DNA from: Chitinophaga pinensis DSM 2588
GTDB taxonomy: Bacteria > Bacteroidota > Bacteroidia > Chitinophagales > Chitinophagaceae
DNA: 64,000 bases
Direction of reading: 5' to 3'
NCBI RefSeq assembly: GCF_000024005.1
Contig: NC_013132.1
Location: forward strand, 5,760,001-5,824,000
How positions within the stretch are numbered: position 1 is the first letter of the stretch; every line of letters begins with the position of its first letter. Shown in pieces: positions 45,547 to 52,433 of this stretch. Both the position numbers and the translations under genes were made by a program. The notes beneath the pieces were generated by a model. The model was not told where the DNA came from. It ran no database searches and saw nothing but the letters and a program-made list of their open reading frames with translations.

Positions 45547-45598
45547 GAGTGTTGTTTGTTTCCCTGTTAACCTGGTTCCCTCACTTAATCTATAAAAA

Positions 45599-45898
45599 AT
45601 GAATCGCGCGAAAAAATTGGCGTTCTGCCTGCTTACTGCTGTTTTTGCTTTTGGCTTCAGCTCGTTCAATAACCATAGGCCTTATACAGTTTACAGGTAT
45701 TACAAGGTTGATATGACTTATCCCAATGCAAGTGATTACAGAGGATATGTGTATTACAGTGGTGATCTTTGCGTCACTGGCGGTAATTTATGCTCTGCCC
45801 TTTGGAGCATCAATGATCCATTGCCCGCAGAGGGGTCAGCACTTCCGTCGTCATCTAATTACATGGGCGGGGTGATACATGGGCATGTTGAGCTTTAG
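45599..45898 (+). CDS. Small exported hypothetical protein
   Basis: 99 residues with a signal peptide-like start (MNRAKKLAFCLLTAVFAFG, cleavage after about 22). The mature part is short and polar, with two cysteines in 'GDLCVTGGNLCSALW' near 55-69. Such small Cys-containing exported proteins (DUF6520-like) are common in Bacteroidota, but I am not sure of the family. It is convergent with the SRAP gene with 11 bp between stops. Confidence 0.6.
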   Translation: MNRAKKLAFCLLTAVFAFGFSSFNNHRPYTVYRYYKVDMTYPNASDYRGYVYYSGDLCVTGGNLCSALWSINDPLPAEGSALPSSSNYMGGVIHGHVEL

Positions 45899-45909
45899 TA
45901 GTGATATAC

Positions 45910-46743
45910 TTATGATGCCTTTTGCAGGCATGGATCGAACAGGTTACTGATGTCGATCGGTGTGTCGTTTCCGAGTGTTGGCAGTCCTGGCCAGGTCCAG
46001 GGGCTGTCTTTACTTTTGCCATCTGCACGTTGCTTTTTGCCCGTGAGTGGGTGGACGGTGTAGTAATTGAGGTCTTCTGATGGGAGTTGGTAGTTGATGA
46101 TTTCTTTGAAATCGCCGAGGGTCCGTTTGGGTGATATCCATTGCTTTGCCATTTCCAGGGGTACGTACAGGGGCATACGGTGTTTGTTTTCACCATGGTT
46201 GTGGATGTTCTGCATGGTGGTGTTGGCTTCGGTGGTGATGATGGCGAAGCTGGTGTGTTTTCGGGTTTGACCGTCTGGCTGTTTGGTGTCGTATACCTGA
46301 TAGACGCCGGGTATGTAGAAATATTCGTCTTCTGGCTGGTGGTTGGTGCTAATTGCGTATGGAACTGGGGTATCCCAGGTTTCGATGTGCCGGTGTTCGT
46401 AAATTTTGTTTACGGGTATGAGTGCCGGGTTTCTGATCAGTCCTTTGCTATTCCAGTAGGAATTTGTATCCAGGAGCTTATCGCGCCGAGCATTGACCAT
46501 GCTGAGCCTGCGTTTATGGTAGGCGGCTTTGTCGGTTTCGAAGATTGGGTGTACCCCCCACTCCATTTCGCCGAGTAATAGCCGTTCGTGATGGCGCACG
46601 ATGACATCGGCGGGCTGGAAGGCGTTGCCGTTAATGAGGGTGCGATCTCCCTGATCAAAAGGAAGTTTTTTGACGTTTTCCAGTTGCGGGAATATGTCTG
46701 TAATGAGGTCTATTTCTCCTTGCTGCGATATCATTCTGCACAT
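45910..46743 (-). CDS. SRAP (YedK/HMCES-type) DNA-protein crosslink repair protein
   Basis: 277 residues. The protein starts Met-Cys2, where Cys2 forms the protective thiazolidine crosslink with abasic sites in single-stranded DNA. 'SMVNARRDKL' near 80-89 holds the conserved Asn-Ala-Arg, and 'HNHGENKHRMPLYV' near 180-193 holds the catalytic His-Arg-Met-Pro block, slightly longer than the usual 'HxRMP'. Known members shield abasic sites during replication. It is 9 bp downstream of the gene at 46753 and probably in the same operon. Confidence 0.88.
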   Translation of the reverse strand: MCRMISQQGEIDLITDIFPQLENVKKLPFDQGDRTLINGNAFQPADVIVRHHERLLLGEMEWGVHPIFETDKAAYHKRRLSMVNARRDKLLDTNSYWNSKGLIRNPALIPVNKIYEHRHIETWDTPVPYAISTNHQPEDEYFYIPGVYQVYDTKQPDGQTRKHTSFAIITTEANTTMQNIHNHGENKHRMPLYVPLEMAKQWISPKRTLGDFKEIINYQLPSEDLNYYTVHPLTGKKQRADGKSKDSPWTWPGLPTLGNDTPIDISNLFDPCLQKAS

Positions 46744-46752
46744 AGCCTGTAT

Positions 46753-47118
46753 TTATTTGATGATGTTGTAAAAAAGTACTCCGCTGGTTTGTTTTTCGTA
46801 ACTGAAGGTGCCGTACAGCTGGCCTGCTTCTACCCTGATGCCGAAAACAAAATTACCACCGTAGTGTGTTTTTGAATATTCTTTTATGCTGGTTCCGTAT
46901 TCTCTAACTAGCTTCTGACGGGCGTCTTTATCTCTGGTGGCGCTGTAAAAGAACTGGTAGCCTGAGTTGGGCTTTGTTAGATCTTTTAAACGTTTTATTG
47001 ATTCCTCTTTATGCAGATCGAGCACTTTGCCTTCTCCTGCTTGCAACAGGCGATGGTGGTTTGCTGCGAGATCTGAATGGGGGTATGCGGTGAGCATGAA
47101 GCCTTTATTTTCCGGCAC
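46753..47118 (-). CDS. Hypothetical protein upstream of SRAP (coding probably extends to 47247)
   Basis: From a GTG at 47118 it gives 121 residues, including 'GFMLTAYPHSDLAANHHRLL' and 'GYQFFYSATRDKDARQKL'. The same frame stays open upstream for 43 more codons to 47247 and looks strongly coding ('RPAFVDILVNAGRYHVVAQR'), but no ATG, GTG or TTG is in frame there. The real N-terminus may have lost its start codon or use an unusual one. The family is not recognised. The stop is 9 bp before the SRAP gene. A perfect palindrome at 47252 lies at its 5' edge. Confidence 0.65.
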   Translation of the reverse strand: MPENKGFMLTAYPHSDLAANHHRLLQAGEGKVLDLHKEESIKRLKDLTKPNSGYQFFYSATRDKDARQKLVREYGTSIKEYSKTHYGGNFVFGIRVEAGQLYGTFSYEKQTSGVLFYNIIK

Positions 47119-47251
47119 TCCGGGCCATTGAAAGCGCTGGGCTACTACGTGGTAGCGCCCGGCATTGACCAGTATATCTACGAACGCTGGTCTGATCCTT
47201 TCAAATGGATTGTATGGCTGTGCTGGCTTGATTTTACCCCCCTTTGCTTAA

Positions 47252-47274
47252 ATTTACTAAATAATTTAGTAAAT
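47252..47274. promoter_or_regulatory. 23-bp perfect palindrome upstream of the SRAP operon
   Basis: ATTTACTAAAT (47252-47262) and ATTTAGTAAAT (47264-47274) are exact reverse complements around one A. It sits directly upstream of the open frame leading into the hypothetical/SRAP pair and is well placed as an operator. A LexA-like or S24-type repressor would fit a DNA-damage operon, but no regulator can be assigned from sequence. Confidence 0.55.
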
Positions 47275-47327
47275 AGTAGCAGTGACAGTTTGATATTTAA
47301 TGGGTTGTAGAGGCCGGTAGTTTGCGA

Positions 47328-47612
47328 CTAAAGCCCCGGATGCTCCGCCTGGATGGCGTTGGCCAGTTGCTCTTCCGGCATGTTAATCTCTTGTGGCAGG
47401 CGGTGCCTGTCGGTGATTTTAAACTGGCCATCTGCGTTTCTTTGCATGTGAAATCTAATGCGCTTCTGTTCTGGCAGCTTTACATGCACCTGAAATAGTT
47501 GCAGGATTTTGATGTTCATTGCAGTGAATTCGAATTCTGTGGCGTGTCCGTTTACTTCTATGCTTGCTGTAAAGTTATGCGGTATGATTCGGTCCATTAC
47601 TGAGATTGGCAT
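47328..47612 (-). CDS. Hypothetical protein
   Basis: 94 residues from the ATG at 47612 (MPISVMDRIIPHNFTASIEV). In-frame upstream starts at 47651 and 47687 would draw codons from the repeat element beginning near 47651, so the shorter start is preferred. The protein is small and alpha/beta with no signal peptide or motif that I recognise; 'HATEFEFTAMNIKILQLFQV' lies near 23-42. It ends 53 bp before the palindrome of the SRAP operon. Confidence 0.55.
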   Translation of the reverse strand: MPISVMDRIIPHNFTASIEVNGHATEFEFTAMNIKILQLFQVHVKLPEQKRIRFHMQRNADGQFKITDRHRLPQEINMPEEQLANAIQAEHPGL

Positions 47613-47650
47613 GTTAGGACGGCGAAGGTAGGGAATTTTGCAAAGAGGCA

Positions 47651-47818
47651 TCGTGATGACTTCCGAAGACGGGAGCGGATGGTTCATCCTCCGCTCCCGT
47701 CTTCTCCGTTTATAAAGTTGCTTCTCTCGGGAGGGGGTGGAATGGCTTTTATGCGCTTCGTATGGCGCGGGAGGGTTCTTTCTCCCTCTGGGAGAAATGC
47801 CCGAAGGGAAAGAGGGAA
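47651..47818. repeat. Two-module palindromic repeat, copy 1
   Basis: Module A (47651-47740) has a perfect 15-bp stem, GAAGACGGGAGCGGA (47665-47679) against TCCGCTCCCGTCTTC (47690-47704), with loop TGGTTCATCC. Module B (47768-47818) has TTTCTCCC-TCT-GGGAGAAA followed by CCCGAAGGG. Both modules recur at 48720-48917 in the opposite order. Module B also recurs inside the FecR gene. Confidence 0.8.
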
Positions 47819-47833
47819 CATAAATACTAGTAT

Positions 47834-48427
47834 TTAGTGTAGTTTCATCTTTGTGATTATACGGGTCATCTGAAAAATACAGCTATCGGCCAAAGCCAAT
47901 GTCTGCTTTTGTTGCTGCTGCATGGTAGCGTTACTGATTTGTTGTGTGCCATAGAGGTCCATCACGACCATCTCCATTTTTTTCCTTTTCCGATCCAATT
48001 CAGTTGTCAGATTATCTTTAATCGAAGTTATGCGATCAGAATACCGCCTACCGTATAGACTATCTAACTCGTGCAGTCTTGTATTAAGTCTTGTAAATGA
48101 CTGGCGCATTGATTTTATCTTTCTATTAATGTTGCGGCAGGGTGGTGAAATAGAGCAATTGTACATGCCTGCTTTGATTTCCCTCAATGTTACCATTTCA
48201 TTTCTTATAAGTTTTGCCTTAGATATGACTTGTTTCTTTTCTTCTTTTGAAATTAATGTAATGAAGGACTCTTCGACAGCTTCCAGAATTGCAGTTATTG
48301 AAAAGTAACTCTTGATGAACCCAGGAATTGCAGAAGTTGCATCGCTTGAATTACTAGAAGGCTGACCACATAATTTGGTGGTAAGGAACAGGGAGAAGAC
48401 TAGTAGGGAAATGTTAAACTTTTTCAT
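47834..48427 (-). CDS. Exported helical hypothetical protein
   Basis: 197 residues from the ATG at 48427 (MKKFNISLLVFSLFLTTKL), giving a signal peptide that ends near GQPS at 22. The mature protein is mainly helical and charged, with heptad-like segments ('LDRKRKKMEMVVMDLYGTQQ') suggesting coiled coil. Two Cys occur near 'NCSISPPCRN'. No family recognised. Its start overlaps the end of the membrane protein gene at 48414 by 14 bases, indicating translational coupling. Confidence 0.65.
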   Translation of the reverse strand: MKKFNISLLVFSLFLTTKLCGQPSSNSSDATSAIPGFIKSYFSITAILEAVEESFITLISKEEKKQVISKAKLIRNEMVTLREIKAGMYNCSISPPCRNINRKIKSMRQSFTRLNTRLHELDSLYGRRYSDRITSIKDNLTTELDRKRKKMEMVVMDLYGTQQISNATMQQQQKQTLALADSCIFQMTRIITKMKLH

Positions 48428-48632
48428 GTTTTTCTTTTTTTGAGGCGTACTTGAGAATGAGGATTCCAATAGCTATTGCTAGCGTGGGCCGAATGAGTAA
48501 AACTGTCTCATGTCCGGTTACATTGGAAAAGTTGGTGAGTAATTCAACTATAATATGGAAGGTGTAATAGAACACGATGATTCCATACAGAATGAGTAAG
48601 ATTGACATTATGGTCAACAGTCCTCTTTTCAT
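48414..48632 (-). CDS. Small two-helix membrane protein
   Basis: 72 residues with hydrophobic helices near 6-33 and 44-62 and a basic end 'KYASKKEKHEKV'. No family recognised. The gene overlaps the following exported-protein gene by 14 bases, so the two are very likely made together. It might be a membrane partner of that protein. Confidence 0.6.
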   Translation of the reverse strand: MKRGLLTIMSILLILYGIIVFYYTFHIIVELLTNFSNVTGHETVLLIRPTLAIAIGILILKYASKKEKHEKV

Positions 48633-49069
48633 GTTGTGAGCGTTTTGGGGTTATAAATGGCTATGAGTTTAAGATTTTTATGGCTATGTCGTTCATATTA
48701 AAATTTGACCTTTCTGCCTTTCATTTTTTATTTCTCCCCAGAGGGGACGAAATACTATTATGACGCTTCTATGGCGCGGTGGCGTCTTTCTTCCTTGGGA
48801 GAAATGCCCGAAGGGAAAGAGGGTCGTCATGACTACCGAAGACGTGAGCGAATGGTTCATCCTCCGCTCTGGTCTTCTCCTTTTATAAAGTCGCTTCTCC
48901 CCGGAGGGGTGAAGGTGGTCGAGTTATCCAACCAGCATAAAGACTAACAGATTTTTTTTGATTTTTAACGTCTTAGCTATTGAAAATAATGTGATGTGTT
49001 TGTTTTGTTTTGATACCATAAATTTGTGCTATTCCATTAGTGAACACTCAAAACCATTACGAAGATACT
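48633..49069. repeat. Gene-free stretch with two-module palindromic repeat, copy 2
   Basis: Module B (about 48776-48826) and module A (about 48828-48917) repeat the sequences at 47768-47818 and 47651-47740 with scattered mismatches, in swapped order. A partial TTTCTCCCC hairpin lies near 48731-48745. No gene is seen elsewhere in this stretch. Confidence 0.75.
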
Positions 49070-49529
49070 ATGACAAAGCATGGACCCATAATCCATCGTT
49101 GAGGATGATCTGGATGACCAGGACTTTCTAATTAGTGCGATTAGGACGACAAGAACAACGAATAAAATTCTCACTTTTGGAGATCCTGTCTCGGCACTTT
49201 CTTATCTCATTTCTGCTGACGTACCCCCTTTTCTGATTTTCAGTGATATCAATCTGCCTAACATGAACGGACTGGATTTCAGGAGAAGCATTTCGGATCA
49301 TCCTAAACTGAGAAATGAACTGACGCCTTTTGTCTTTTTTTCTACCAGCGGGGAGGCTAATATTGTTAATGAGACGTTCAAGCTATCTATTCAGGGGTAT
49401 TTTGTCAAGTGCAATACCTTCTCTAAGTTGGTCACCTATGTGGAGACTGTTATCAACAATTGGAAGATAAGTGAACAGTCCGCTGGCAAAACCAGCACGC
49501 AGGTTGTGGCTGACAATAGAGTTGCGTAA
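49070..49529 (+). pseudogene. Frameshifted single-domain response regulator
   Basis: The ATG at 49070 starts MTKHGPI, like the intact paralogue at 50353 (MAKHGPI). One extra base between 49085 and 49100 shifts the frame. From 49101 the receiver sequence resumes ('EDDLDDQDFLISAI', 'FLIFSDINLPNMNGLDFRR', 'FFSTSG', 'GYFVKCNTF') to TAA at 49527-49529. The phosphoacceptor Asp in 'SDINLP' is intact. The ATG at 49263 could express only the C-terminal half, which would not fold as a receiver. Probably a recent pseudogene. Confidence 0.8.
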
Positions 49530-49571
49530 CAATCAGCAGCTTTGTTAGATTTATATTTATGCCAACTTCAG

Positions 49572-49593
49572 CGGGCCGCTTGTTAGTGGCCCG
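49572..49593 (+). terminator. Intrinsic terminator after the broken response regulator
   Basis: CGGGCC (49572-49577) pairs with GGCCCG (49588-49593) and is followed by TTTTGTTTTT. Confidence 0.8.
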
Positions 49594-49658
49594 TTTTGTT
49601 TTTCGAGTAGTGTGATGCTTGGTTCAACGGCATAATTTTCGCCAGATATGGTGATAAC

Positions 49659-50237
49659 TTGTTAATCATGAATTTTTTAGTAGTTGCTGTGGCTGTTTCG
49701 GGTGGCGGTATTGAGGATTTGAAGGTTTTGTTTAGTGGAATACCTGCAGATTGCGATATGGCCTTTATTGTTGTTGCTCCGGTGCAACGCGACCGGGAAA
49801 GTAAATTGGCTGACATTGTTGCCAGGTATAGTGCCTTGCCGGTCATTAAGGCTACAGAGACTGTAGCGATTTATCCGGGAAATGTTTATGTGATTGCTGA
49901 GAATAGTTTGATGTTGGTTGAGGATGGGTGCCTGCATGTAAGGAAACGGGAAAAATATGAGTTGATCAATACGGCGATAAAGGATCTATTTTATTCTATG
50001 GCGATGACCTTGAAAAATAGGACCATTGCAGTTGTTTTAGGCGGCATGGGAGATTCTGCAACTTTTGGCGCTACGATGATCGGGGATATGGGCGGGTATG
50101 TAGTGACTAAGGAACCTGATTTCCATTCGAATAGCGAAATGACTAAAAACGTAATTGAGTATGATACCCCGAATGCGATACTGCCTTTGGAGGAGATTTC
50201 AAATCATTTGATGTGGCTTTCGAGCCAGCGAGTTTGA
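49659..50237 (+). CDS. CheB methylesterase-like protein lacking catalytic residues
   Basis: 192 residues covering only the CheB C-terminal domain; the usual receiver domain is absent. The fold can be followed: 'VVAVAVSGGGIEDLKVLFSG' (Ser14 at the nucleophile position), 'MAFIVVAPVQRDRESKLADI', 'PGNVYVIAENSLMLVEDG', 'AVVLGGMGDSATFGATMI'. The catalytic His of 'VVQH' is replaced ('VVAP') and the Asp of 'GSDG' is displaced ('GDSA'), so methylesterase activity is doubtful. It lies between two receiver-domain genes and may act with them as a non-enzymatic or altered partner. Confidence 0.75.
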   Translation: MLIMNFLVVAVAVSGGGIEDLKVLFSGIPADCDMAFIVVAPVQRDRESKLADIVARYSALPVIKATETVAIYPGNVYVIAENSLMLVEDGCLHVRKREKYELINTAIKDLFYSMAMTLKNRTIAVVLGGMGDSATFGATMIGDMGGYVVTKEPDFHSNSEMTKNVIEYDTPNAILPLEEISNHLMWLSSQRV

Positions 50238-50352
50238 TTTCGCGTGAAGATCATATTGATACTCACAAGCTTGAAGCTGCAGCTTACTGTTCGCTTCGTT
50301 AGCTTACCTTCGTCGCACAATCTTTATTGACAACGACCCAAAGCATTAACCC

Positions 50353-50775
50353 ATGGCGAAGCACGGACCTATTCTTATCATTGAGGATGACATTGATGAC
50401 CAGGAGTTTTTAAGTAATGCTATTGCTACTACGGGCCTTCACAATGAAATTGTCACATTCGCAGATGCTATCGCTGCTATGAAATATCTGCTGGAGGTGG
50501 CTGCGCATCCGTTTTTGATTTTTTGTGATATTAATTTGCCTAAGATGACTGGCCTGGAATTTAGGAGGCAATTGCTTACCAATGAAAAATTGCGGGATCG
50601 GGGTACTCCGTTTGTATTTTTCTCAACGAGCGAACGGGCCGACTTCATCAGGGAGGCCAGTGCGCTGTCGGTACAGGGCTATTTTCTGAAGAGCCATAGT
50701 TTTGACGCTATTGTCCGGGATGTACAGCTGATTATTGACTATTGGTCTTTGAGCAAACATCCGTTTTCTTTTTGA
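50353..50775 (+). CDS. Single-domain response regulator (Rcp1-type receiver)
   Basis: 140 residues, only a receiver domain. The acidic pocket is 'IIEDDIDDQEF' near 9-19, the phosphoacceptor is Asp59 in 'FCDINLP', the conserved Thr/Ser is in 'FFSTSE', and Lys is in 'GYFLKSHSF' near 113. Such Rcp1/CheY-like proteins pass phosphoryl groups from hybrid or phytochrome-type kinases. It is a paralogue of the frameshifted gene at 49070. No kinase is nearby. A perfect terminator follows. Confidence 0.92.
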   Translation: MAKHGPILIIEDDIDDQEFLSNAIATTGLHNEIVTFADAIAAMKYLLEVAAHPFLIFCDINLPKMTGLEFRRQLLTNEKLRDRGTPFVFFSTSERADFIREASALSVQGYFLKSHSFDAIVRDVQLIIDYWSLSKHPFSF

Positions 50776-50796
50776 TGTTGTTTAATCTTTTGTTTG

Positions 50797-50818
50797 AGAG
50801 GCTTTTGCCTCTTTTTTT
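50797..50818 (+). terminator. Intrinsic terminator after the response regulator
   Basis: AGAGGC (50797-50802), loop TTTT, GCCTCT (50807-50812), then a run of T to 50818. The stretch from here to 51069 shows no gene. Confidence 0.88.
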
Positions 50819-51069
50819 ATGCCCGGGCATTGATTTATGTTATTGATCTGATCTTTACAAGTATTGGGGGCAGGTTCCTCTCCTTCGGCACGACGACGGA
50901 ATGTGGCGATCGCATGACTTCCTCATGAAATTCATTTGCTTTTGTTAACTGGCCGTTAACGCCGGGATTGCATTGAAAGTCTTAAATTAAAACTGCTTTT
51001 CCCTTAATATTACTGGTTTGTGTTGAATTTGACTGCGGTAGTGCCGCTTAACTTTTTCATTACATTTTC

Positions 51070-51100
51070 TTGATATTGGTTTTTATTGTAATTAGATTTG
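51070..51100 (+). promoter_or_regulatory. Predicted promoter of the ECF sigma gene
   Basis: TTG at 51070-51072 (-33), 20-bp spacer, TAGATTTG at 51093-51100 (-7). Transcription would start near 51107, which supports the ATG at 51140 over upstream starts for the sigma gene. Confidence 0.65.
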
Positions 51101-51139
51101 GTTTATCCCTACTGTAGTAACTGGCTAATTATAAAACTG

Positions 51140-51698
51140 ATGGGAGCTTTGAGGTCTCTTTCTGATAGTGAACTGGCTGGCAGGCTGGCTGCGGTAGACA
51201 CGGCTGCGGTTGAGGAGGTGTATCTTCGTTATTGGGGTTTGTTGTACCAGCATGCCCGTAAAATGCTCCGGGACGATGCACAGGCTGAAGATATTGTGCA
51301 GGATATTTTTGTGTATCTGATGAATAATTTGGGCAGGCTTTCTATTAGTACGTCTCTTTCTTCTTATTTGTACAGGGCGGTGCGGAACCGTGTCATTGAT
51401 TGCCTGGATAAGGACAGCAACAGGCAGCGCTATGTCAATTCGATTAAGGCGATTTATGAGAGGGGTGAGTATGTGACGGATGAAACTATCCGTGAGAATG
51501 AGATGAAGAAGCGTATAGAGGATGCAGTAGAGGCGTTCCCGCCTAATGAAGGAGGTATTTTTAATGAGCCGGTCGGGTGATCTGTCCCGGAAGGAGATTG
51601 CCAGGGCTACTAATGTTACTGAGGGGACGGTGAATACGCAGCTGAACCGGGCAATTAAAATTTTAAAATCGAAGCTGACGTTGCTGTTTACGCTGTAG
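51140..51698 (+). pseudogene. Frameshifted ECF RNA polymerase sigma factor
   Basis: From ATG 51140 (MGALRSLSDSELAGRL) the protein has sigma region 2 ('AEDIVQDIFVYLMNNL') and linker, then a frameshift after 'AVEAFPPN' near 51545-51552. Region 4 resumes from 51552 in another frame: 'DLSRKEIARATNVTEGTVNT' and 'QLNRAIKILKSKL' to TAG at 51696-51698. Two bases appear to be missing where the family has Pro-x-x-Met-Arg. The unshifted product ends at 51580 and would lack the -35-binding helix. Such sigma factors normally pair with the FecR gene downstream. Confidence 0.8.
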
Positions 51699-51763
51699 GC
51701 GTTTGCATATAATTTATTTTTCCCACATATTTGTAATAAGAGTTACCCTTGATTAATAATCCT

Positions 51764-51970
51764 ATGATAGCCGTTCAATTATCTTTCTCCCAATTAGTAG
51801 ATGCCGTCAGGCAACTTTCCCCTAAAGAAAAGCTGAAGCTTAACGAGGTTATCTGGAATGATGACATGAGCATTCCGCTGGAACAACAACAGGAAGTACT
51901 GGAGCGAATGAAGATGGCAAAAGCCAATCCAGATTTATTGATAGATTTTGAGGCTGCATTTGAGGATTAA
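51764..51970 (+). CDS. Antitoxin-like protein of a ParE/RelE module
   Basis: 68 residues from the ATG at 51764 (MIAVQLSFSQLVDAVRQLSP). It is small, helical and acidic, with 'QLSPKEKLKLNEVIWNDD' and a C-terminal 'LLIDFEAAFED' that could wrap the toxin. It lies 8 bp before the toxin gene on the same strand, the usual antitoxin-first order. Similar short proteins of Bacteroidota are found next to ParE toxins. The family is assigned from context. Confidence 0.75.
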   Translation: MIAVQLSFSQLVDAVRQLSPKEKLKLNEVIWNDDMSIPLEQQQEVLERMKMAKANPDLLIDFEAAFED

Positions 51971-51978
51971 TATTAGCC

Positions 51979-52281
51979 GTGTATAAAATCAAGATTTATG
52001 CAGATGTACGGGTAGACATTAGAAATGCTGCCGCTTGGTACGAAAACCAGTCTGAAGGTCTCGGTAGCCGATTCAAAAAACAGGCTAAAGCACAGATTCA
52101 AACTTTAGGAAAAAATGCGCTGTTATATGCTCACCGTTACCAAGATGTAAGGTGCATGCTTCTAAAAGATTTCCCCTTTATGGTGCATTATTGGATTGAT
52201 GCTGAAAATGACCAAGTCCATGTTTATGGTTTCTATCATACGAGTTTGAGCCCCGCATCGTGGAACAGAGGTTCTAAGTAA
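51979..52281 (+). CDS. ParE/RelE family toxin
   Basis: 100 residues from a GTG. 'YADVRVDIRNAAAWYENQSE' followed by 'GLGSRFKKQAKAQIQTL' is the ParE-type helical hairpin, and 'DVRCMLLKDFPFMVHYWIDA' with 'VHVYGFYHTSLSPASW' is the sheet and C-terminal segment. ParE members poison gyrase and RelE members cut mRNA; sequence alone does not decide. The module lies between the broken sigma gene and fecR, where related loci have no extra genes, so it is likely an insertion. Confidence 0.85.
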   Translation: MYKIKIYADVRVDIRNAAAWYENQSEGLGSRFKKQAKAQIQTLGKNALLYAHRYQDVRCMLLKDFPFMVHYWIDAENDQVHVYGFYHTSLSPASWNRGSK

Positions 52282-52433
52282 TTCCCATCTGTCCCTCATT
52301 GCTACCGTCCCAAAATATTTTTTTTGGGGTTGTATATATGTTGTCCATTTTAGCCGTCATACCATTATAAAGGCAATATTAAACTGACATTAGTTGTATT
52401 ACCTATGCCGGAAAATATAGAGTGGACAGACTT

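Noticed and set aside
45178..45669. A 163-codon minus-strand open frame over the XRE gene and the exported-protein gene
   Set aside because: It crosses two supported plus-strand genes and a palindromic repeat. The product is a low-confidence Arg/Leu-rich sequence without a family.
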